Assembly: GCA_021636625.1 (NCBI GenBank)
Contig: JAJWLX010000019.1
Location: 1-48,620 of the forward strand
Direction: 5' to 3'
Source: Prevotella sp.
Lineage (GTDB): Bacteria > Bacteroidota > Bacteroidia > Bacteroidales > Bacteroidaceae
DNA length: 48,620 nt
In this document: one piece after another, positions 43,901 through 48,620 of the stretch
Layout of the letters: every line of letters starts with the position of its first letter
How positions within the stretch are numbered: the stretch's first letter is position 1
The notes under the pieces: model-generated
Seen by the model: only the letters and a program-made list of their open reading frames with translations
Database searches by the model: none
Told to the model about the DNA's origin: nothing
Translations under genes and position numbers: made by a program

Positions 43901-44035
43901 TTCTTCACTATCACCAAGTATCCAGGAGCCGATCCAGAGACTGCTTCTATGAACAGTGCTCAGTCTCGTGGTTTTGATAATGGTACTTATCCTACTTCTA
44001 AGAAGATGGTATTTGGTATCAATGTAACATTCTAA
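40934..44035 (+). CDS. Third SusC-like TonB-dependent transporter
   Basis: The 1033-residue protein has a signal peptide (ends GMSAQ), a carboxypeptidase-regulatory-like domain (VKGVVTDPSGEPVIGATVKVNG), a TonB-box region (DDVVVIGYGVQKKSDLTGAV), the plug (ALQGKAAGVQIINSGGPGEAADIRVRG, PLLIVDGLKV, MEVLKDAASAAIYGAQAGNGVIIITTK) and a long barrel ending VFGINVTF. It has its own promoter and forms a pair with the SusD-like gene 18 bases downstream. Placement beside CE6-CE1 and GH43-GH8 genes suggests uptake of decorated xylo-oligosaccharides, perhaps of a different size from those handled by the xus block. Confidence 0.93.
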   Translation: MRNLRKIQKPLALLSFLCLFPAGMSAQSIVKGVVTDPSGEPVIGATVKVNGSKKGVVTDMDGKFSIDAAPNATLTITYIGMEPKTVKAEAGKTLTISLKDDAKVIDDVVVIGYGVQKKSDLTGAVASIKSDDIKGLSTTDAGAALQGKAAGVQIINSGGPGEAADIRVRGYSSNSGNISPLLIVDGLKVDNIQYLDPSMIESMEVLKDAASAAIYGAQAGNGVIIITTKSGAANGGKAEISYSSKFTIQSIGRKAKLFDAPEYISYHKYLGDLTDDKLKAEGYNGENTNWYDEAFENSLAHQHSLTIQASNGKGRFLANLNILNNNGIVKGDKDVYKRFTGQINADYDVYKWLNISTNTSFEKWKTKGVNKGYGSVLNSVVSVDPLTPCYVSDPAKLPTNIYNAYQNGAPVMRDADHNNDFYGTSHYVEDATGNPLAQRDRVGSYNQGINVRGTVAANIKPFKGFTYTSRLGYRITQSNYHNYEQPYYINTLSNSSQYKIEAHTNNGLYYQWENFANYLNTFGKHTVGAMVGMSFTKNHWDNATIGSEGTDILSNYAPNYRYIDYLLADATKSVGNAPGDATELSYFGRLSYSYDNRYFLQFNFRRDAFDSSKLSKDARWGNFPSVSAGWTISNEKFFKDNISRDAISFLKLRGSWGKNGNVNVLSGYKYASPIAINQSFYQYNPSIGDGKLSYGSKPTGLANPDLTWETSEQVDLGLDARFLNDRLTFSLDWYRKNTKDLLVEINPLPEIGVSKSIINSGKVLNTGFDFELGWRDHIRDFKYSVSVNGSTLKNEVKDLSSFISRIEGIGIDGFNSRLKPTFEVGHSIWYFRGYKYAGVAEDGSALYYDKDGKTTNAPTDNDKQDLGVGIPKFTYGITLNAEYKGFDLTIFGTGAAGNKIYNLMVSADRPLLNGIDEYWKNSWSESNTNAKYPDMKKVATDWTFFSSSAAVFSGSYFKIKQIQLGYTLPRLITSKIGLNGVRVYCSLDDFFTITKYPGADPETASMNSAQSRGFDNGTYPTSKKMVFGINVTF

Positions 44036-44053
44036 TTATTAAATGATACAGCA

Positions 44054-45856
44054 ATGAAAAAGTATTTATTATATTCTAGTATATTAGCCCTTGCGTTGAC
44101 AGGATCAGTATCTTTTACTTCCTGTGAGAGTCAGCTCGATATTGAGCAGAAGGGTGCTACTTCGGAGGAACAGTTCTATAAGACTGATGCCGATGCAGAG
44201 GCTGCTTTGGTGGCAGCATACGAAGGTTTTATGTGTAATGTAGTAGGACGCCAGCCGGACTTCCAGGGAAGTATGGGTATCTATACTCCTCACAAGTTGA
44301 TTTTGAACATGTGTGGTGATGATGTTTACTATGCCAGTGGTAACTATGGAGACCATGAGGACGCTGGTTGCCTCAATGAGTTCCGCTATGATACTGATGC
44401 CTTGGTTCCAAAGTTGATGTACTCAGGCCTCTATTCTTCTGTATATACTTGCAACTTGGTCATTAACAAGTTTGCTAATCCAGATACACCAGTCAAGAAG
44501 CGTTGTGTGGCTGAGGCTCGTGTGCTTCGTGCTTACGACTACTTCTTGTTGGCAAACTTCTGGGGCACTCCACCATTTGTATTGCATTCTTTGTCAGCTC
44601 AAGATCTTCCGTTCAATAGCGACAAGGACCCAGAGAATCCTATGACCCATGAACAGTTGATAGACTGGGTGGCTTCTGAGTGTGAGGCAGCTGCGGCTGA
44701 TCTTGATGAGCGTAAGAGCAAGGATGACAAGGATGGTGCTGTAAAGGTAACCAAGGGCTTTGCTAATGCATTGGCTGGTAAGGCTTACCTCTTCGCTGGC
44801 AAGTATGAACAGGCTAAGACTGCCCTCAAGAAGGTTATCGACTCAGGCAAGTATGCCCTTGTTCCAGGCGACAAGTACATGGACAACTTCCATATTGAGG
44901 GTGATGGCGACGAGGAGAAGGTCTTCGAAATCAACTTCGAGTATAATGCAGGTAAAGGTGCGTGGAGTGGCATGATTCAGCGTTCTAGCTGGATGGAGTC
45001 TAATGCCATGAACTGGCGTGCTGGTAACTTCGTGGTTTCTCCACAGTCCGTATATAGTGGTATCGATGGTTGGGGTGGCTTAGGTGTACCTCAGTGGTTT
45101 GGTGATGAGTTCCATGAGAATGATGGTGATTCTTATCGTTTCAAGGCTACCTTGAAGCACATTGATGATGCCGTTTATAATATGAAATATGCTAAGGAAG
45201 AGTTAAACAAAATGACTCCAGAGCAGAAGAAAACCAGCAAGGAAGTGGGCATCAAGGATCAAGTACAGGGACTCTATGGCAACTCTACCTGGTTGGCATT
45301 TAAGACTGTGATGCGTGCAGCTGACTCTGATGGTAAGAAATATGGTGATAACATCCGTTTGAACAACTATCTTGTGATGCGTTATGCCGAGGTTCTTTTG
45401 AACTATGCTGAGGCTTGTCTTCAGACTGGCGATCCGATTGAGGCCAAGAAGTACATCAATATGATTCAGGAGCGTGCAGGTTCCAAGACCATCAGTAGCA
45501 CAGTAGATATGGATGTTCTCAAGAAGGAGAAATCATACGAGTTGTGGATGGAAGGTTGCCGTTGGTTCGACATCAAGAGATGGAAGGATGCTACTGCCAT
45601 CAATCGCATCAAGAATGCGGGTTCTGATGTACCTCACCTCTTTGACAAGTTGTTCCGCGCACCTCAGGCTTCTGACGAGAAGGTGCACTGGGAGCATGGC
45701 ACAGAGGCAAATAGCCGCTTCTATACAGTTTCTTCTCATGCAGCAAAGGATGCAGGTTTCACAGTTGGTTACCAAGAGGGAAAACATGATTACTTCCCTT
45801 ATCCACAAACAGTGAAGAACATGAACCCTAACTTGGTTCAGAATCCTGGTTGGTAA
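44054..45856 (+). CDS. Third SusD-like lipoprotein
   Basis: The 600-residue lipoprotein has the lipobox FTSC (Cys24) followed by ESQLDIEQKG. SusD features are KTDADAEAALVAAYEGF, RVLRAYDYFLLANFWGTPPFV, YLVMRYAEVLLNYAEACLQ, KEKSYELWMEGCRWFDIKRWK and a C-terminal LVQNPGW. It should be the lid of the preceding SusC. It ends about 60 bases before a terminator. Confidence 0.93.
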   Translation: MKKYLLYSSILALALTGSVSFTSCESQLDIEQKGATSEEQFYKTDADAEAALVAAYEGFMCNVVGRQPDFQGSMGIYTPHKLILNMCGDDVYYASGNYGDHEDAGCLNEFRYDTDALVPKLMYSGLYSSVYTCNLVINKFANPDTPVKKRCVAEARVLRAYDYFLLANFWGTPPFVLHSLSAQDLPFNSDKDPENPMTHEQLIDWVASECEAAAADLDERKSKDDKDGAVKVTKGFANALAGKAYLFAGKYEQAKTALKKVIDSGKYALVPGDKYMDNFHIEGDGDEEKVFEINFEYNAGKGAWSGMIQRSSWMESNAMNWRAGNFVVSPQSVYSGIDGWGGLGVPQWFGDEFHENDGDSYRFKATLKHIDDAVYNMKYAKEELNKMTPEQKKTSKEVGIKDQVQGLYGNSTWLAFKTVMRAADSDGKKYGDNIRLNNYLVMRYAEVLLNYAEACLQTGDPIEAKKYINMIQERAGSKTISSTVDMDVLKKEKSYELWMEGCRWFDIKRWKDATAINRIKNAGSDVPHLFDKLFRAPQASDEKVHWEHGTEANSRFYTVSSHAAKDAGFTVGYQEGKHDYFPYPQTVKNMNPNLVQNPGW

Positions 45857-45918
45857 TCATGAAGTTGTTTCGATATATAAGGCTTTTAGTTAATAAGCTA
45901 TAGGTTAGTTTGATAATT

Positions 45919-45953
45919 AGGGGGTGTTTTGAAAAGAAGCACCCCCTTTTTTC
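45919..45953 (+). terminator. Intrinsic terminator between susD and the GH43-GH8 gene
   Basis: AGGGGGTG pairs with CACCCCCT around 13 bases, followed by T6. The next gene starts 21 bases later without a recognisable -7 element, so it probably depends on read-through. Confidence 0.85.
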
Positions 45954-45973
45954 TTCTTTAAAGGAATTTGCGT

Positions 45974-48493
45974 ATGAAAACATGGATGTGTGCAATGTTG
46001 ATGACAATGGCGGTAGGAGCATCAGCCCAAAACCCGATTATCAGCGGACAGTATTCTGCTGATCCTACGGCTCGCGTATTCAACGGGAAGGTATATCTTT
46101 ATCCTTCTCATGACATTCCGAGTCCTATCGAGAAACTGAAGGAATGGTTCTGCATGGCAGATTATCACGTTTTCTCTTCTACCAATCTTACTGAGTGGCA
46201 GGATCATGGAGTCATCGTTTCGCAGGATAAAGTACCTTGGGTACAAGACGGAAGTTATACGATGTGGGCTCCTGATTGTGTGGAGAAAGACGGAAAATAT
46301 TATTTCTATTTCCCTGCTGCTCCGAAAGGGGAGGAGAAGGGATTCGGAATAGGTGTGGCGGTTGCCGACCATCCCGAAGGACCGTTTATGCCGATGTGGA
46401 AACCCATAGAGGGGGTTCATGGTATAGACCCTTGTGTACTGATAGATAAGGACGGACAGGCTTATCTCTACTGGGCAGGAGCAGGTTTGCACATGGCTAA
46501 GCTGAAACCCAACATGACGGAACTTGCCTCAGAACCCAAACTGGTAGAGGGATTGCCTGAGGGTTTCAAGGAAGGACCGTTTGCCTTCGAGCGTAACGGC
46601 AAGTATTATTTCACCTTCCCTTGGGTGCGTGAAAAGGATGGAACCGAAACGCTGGCTTATGCCATGGCCGACCATCCGATGGGACCTTTTACATTCAAGG
46701 GCATCATCATGGATGAATCGCCTACGAAGTGCTGGACCAATCATCATAGCATCGTGGAATATCAGGGCCAGTGGTATCTCTTCTATCATCATAATGATTA
46801 TTCCCCAAAGTTCGACAAGAACCGTTCGGTGCGTATCGACTCCCTGAACTTCAATCCTGACGGAACGATACAGAAGGTGATACCTACACTAAGAGGTGTG
46901 GGATTGACGAAGGCACGTTCGCATATTCAGATTGACCGTTATTCTGCGCTGCAAGGCAAGGGGATTGGTATTGAATATCTGGATAAAAACAATTGTTTTG
47001 CCGGATGGAAGACTCTCTACTCTAAATCGAATACAGCTCTTATATATAATAAGGTGGATTTTGGTAATGAGAAGGTGGAAGAAATTACCGTTCGTGCCAA
47101 GTCGGTTAAGGGCGGTGTGCTTGTAGTCAGAGCCGATGGCAAGAAGGGCAATATCATCGCTAAGGTGAAGATTCCGAAGTCGGCAGCCTGGAAGAATGTC
47201 CGTGCTCAGGTGCTCTATGCTCCTCAGGGCGTTCATGCTCTCCATGTATCCTTGCAGAGTGGAGCCGATGTTGAAGTTGACTGGCTGGGCTTTGATGCGT
47301 TGCCTTGGGAAAAGGGAGCTTTTGAAACTCACCAGTATCGCAATCTCTTTGCCGAAATGGGCTATAAGCAGGCTGATATTGACAGGAAGGTAAACGAAGT
47401 ATTCAATGATGTGTTCTACGGTAAGAACAAGGTTTATTTCGAGGTGGGCGATTCCATGGGATATGTCAGCGATATAAAGAACAATGATGTGCGAACTGAA
47501 GGTATGTCGTATGGAATGATGGCTGCCGTGCAGTTTGGCAAGAAGGACATCTTCGACCGCCTCTGGCGATGGAGCAAGAAATACATGCAGCATCAGGAAG
47601 GACCTTATAAGGGCTATTTCGCATGGAGTTGCAAGACTGATGGAACGAGAAATGCGCAGGGAGCCGCATCGGATGGTGAACTCTATTTCGTAACTTCGCT
47701 CATCTTTGCATCCAACCGATGGGGCAATGATACGGGCATCAACTATCTGAAGGAAGCGCAGAATATTCTGGATAGCAGCATGCAGAAGGTGGGAATGGAC
47801 CGTACAGCTCCGCTCATCAATCTCGAACATCAGCTCATCACCTTTACGCCCGATCATTGGGGCGGGAAGTTTACCGACCCTTCTTACCATCTCCCTGCCT
47901 TTTACGAGGTTTGGGCTAAATGGGCTAACGACGGACGTTCCCAGTTCTGGAAGGAGTGTGCTGAGAAAAGCCGTGAGTTCCTGCATAAGTGCATCAATGA
48001 GAAGACGGGCTTGAACCCGGACTATTGCAACTATGATGGCAGTCTGATGAAGACCGGTCAGTTGTTGGGTGATGCTTTCCGTTATGACTCATGGCGAGTG
48101 CCAATGAACATAGCGCTCGATTATTCCTGGGCTTGTAAGGATAAGGAGTGGCAGCAGAAATATGCCAATACGCTGCAGAACTTCCTGTATAGTCAGGGTA
48201 TAGATTCTTTCCTGGACCAGTATAATGTAGATGGAACGATGGTAGAAGATATTCTGCCGGCAGGTACGGCTCCTAAGGCGCTCCGCCATTCTATCGGTTT
48301 TGTTGCCACTTCGGCTGCGGCTTCATTGGTCAGCAATCATGTGAAGGGCAGGGAATTCGTCAGTCATTTCTGGAATGCCAAGCATGAGCCAGATAAAGAA
48401 GGCTTCTTTGATGGCTACTACGACGGACTGTTGCGTCTCTTCGCCTTCATGCATCTGAGTGGCCGTTATCAGATTATCGAACCTCAAAAATAA
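45974..48493 (+). CDS. GH43-CBM6-GH8 fusion, xylan-oligosaccharide hydrolase
   Basis: An exported protein of about 839 residues (signal peptide 1-19, GASAQ) with three parts. The GH43 propeller (about 20-310) shows YSADPTARVFNG, the second Asp in HGIDPCVLIDKDG and the acid Glu in FKEGPFAFERNG. A CBM6-like sandwich (about 315-440) includes the VEVDWLGFD ending. A GH8 (alpha/alpha)6 domain (about 445-839) has acid E509 in RTEGMSYGMM and D567 in GAASDGELYF. GH8 enzymes of this kind often release xylose from the reducing end, and GH43 from the other end or from side chains. I place the start at the ATG (45974), not the TTG two codons upstream. Confidence 0.92.
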   Translation: MKTWMCAMLMTMAVGASAQNPIISGQYSADPTARVFNGKVYLYPSHDIPSPIEKLKEWFCMADYHVFSSTNLTEWQDHGVIVSQDKVPWVQDGSYTMWAPDCVEKDGKYYFYFPAAPKGEEKGFGIGVAVADHPEGPFMPMWKPIEGVHGIDPCVLIDKDGQAYLYWAGAGLHMAKLKPNMTELASEPKLVEGLPEGFKEGPFAFERNGKYYFTFPWVREKDGTETLAYAMADHPMGPFTFKGIIMDESPTKCWTNHHSIVEYQGQWYLFYHHNDYSPKFDKNRSVRIDSLNFNPDGTIQKVIPTLRGVGLTKARSHIQIDRYSALQGKGIGIEYLDKNNCFAGWKTLYSKSNTALIYNKVDFGNEKVEEITVRAKSVKGGVLVVRADGKKGNIIAKVKIPKSAAWKNVRAQVLYAPQGVHALHVSLQSGADVEVDWLGFDALPWEKGAFETHQYRNLFAEMGYKQADIDRKVNEVFNDVFYGKNKVYFEVGDSMGYVSDIKNNDVRTEGMSYGMMAAVQFGKKDIFDRLWRWSKKYMQHQEGPYKGYFAWSCKTDGTRNAQGAASDGELYFVTSLIFASNRWGNDTGINYLKEAQNILDSSMQKVGMDRTAPLINLEHQLITFTPDHWGGKFTDPSYHLPAFYEVWAKWANDGRSQFWKECAEKSREFLHKCINEKTGLNPDYCNYDGSLMKTGQLLGDAFRYDSWRVPMNIALDYSWACKDKEWQQKYANTLQNFLYSQGIDSFLDQYNVDGTMVEDILPAGTAPKALRHSIGFVATSAAASLVSNHVKGREFVSHFWNAKHEPDKEGFFDGYYDGLLRLFAFMHLSGRYQIIEPQK

Positions 48494-48505
48494 AAAGAAT
48501 AGTCT

Positions 48506-48620
48506 ATGAACAACTTTTTCAATAAAATAGTTAGATTGTTTTGTTTATGTGTATTCCTTTTTGGGCATTCCTCTGCGGATGCCCAAAATAGGAATTTACC
48601 TGCAGACATCAATCCTTATT
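48506..48620 (+). CDS. 5' end of an exported protein, possibly another GH43
   Basis: The gene starts 12 bases after the GH43-GH8 stop, so it is in the same operon, and runs off the right edge. The visible 38 residues are a signal peptide (MNNFFNKIVRLFCLCVFLFG, ending SADAQ) and NRNLPADINPY. An N-P-(Y/F) start just after the signal is typical of GH43 enzymes, but too little is visible to be sure. Confidence 0.65.
   Translation, partial: MNNFFNKIVRLFCLCVFLFGHSSADAQNRNLPADINPY

Noticed and set aside
46889..47986. Open frame of 365 codons on the minus strand
   Set aside because: Antisense to the CBM6-GH8 part of the fusion enzyme, which has intact catalytic motifs.
1..48620. CRISPR array, tRNA, rRNA, insertion sequence or prophage genes
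   Set aside because: I saw no regularly spaced repeats, no cloverleaf with conserved T-loop, no rRNA-like segment and no transposase, integrase or phage protein among the convincing frames.

Overview
The window looks like a chromosomal segment of a gut or rumen Bacteroidales, most likely Prevotella/Segatella. Three things point there: SusC/SusD pairs with a hybrid two-component regulator (HTCS), Bacteroidetes-type promoters (TAnnTTTG at -7, sometimes with TTTG about 20 bp upstream), and a six-gene block in the same order as the xusA-xusB-xusC-xusD-xusE-xyn10C xylan cluster known from Prevotella bryantii. I see no rRNA, tRNA, CRISPR array, insertion sequence or phage gene.

Left half (1-17.4 kb), mostly housekeeping and envelope genes. 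In order: the tail of an unknown gene; a small lipoprotein behind a long leader; a secreted thioredoxin-like protein; a membrane-anchored LuxR-type regulator; nnr (NAD(P)HX repair); then hpt, adk, obg, pgeF and a two-domain M23 peptidase. Next come three exported proteins in a row, one of them a caspase-like peptidase with His and Cys intact. They are followed by a stand-alone AICAR formyltransferase with a lysine-rich small protein behind it, an 84-residue orphan, rplS, and a 5'-nucleotidase split into two genes in reversed domain order.

Right half (17.4-48.6 kb), a xylan utilisation locus. On the minus strand lie a GH43 enzyme and a 1356-residue HTCS. On the plus strand lie a GH5 enzyme, the xus-like block (two SusC/SusD pairs, a surface lipoprotein, and a GH10 xylanase with two carbohydrate-binding modules inserted in its catalytic domain), a CE6-CE1 double esterase, a third SusC/SusD pair, a GH43-CBM6-GH8 fusion, and the start of another exported protein. 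Together these would bind xylan at the surface, cut the backbone, remove acetyl and feruloyl groups, import oligosaccharides, and finish them in the periplasm with GH43 and GH8 activities.

The strongest new observation is regulatory. The four promoters facing GH43, GH5, xusA and the third susC each carry a box resembling AAGTMTNKGTTACA whose first base lies exactly 44 bp upstream of the first T of the TAnnTTTG element. This is a good candidate for the operator of the neighbouring HTCS. Two further oddities sit at these promoters. The GH5 transcript would begin with a 17-codon Phe-rich mini-ORF and then meet an intrinsic terminator before the gene. The GH43 promoter lies inside the 5' arm of a terminator that only read-through transcripts could form in full.
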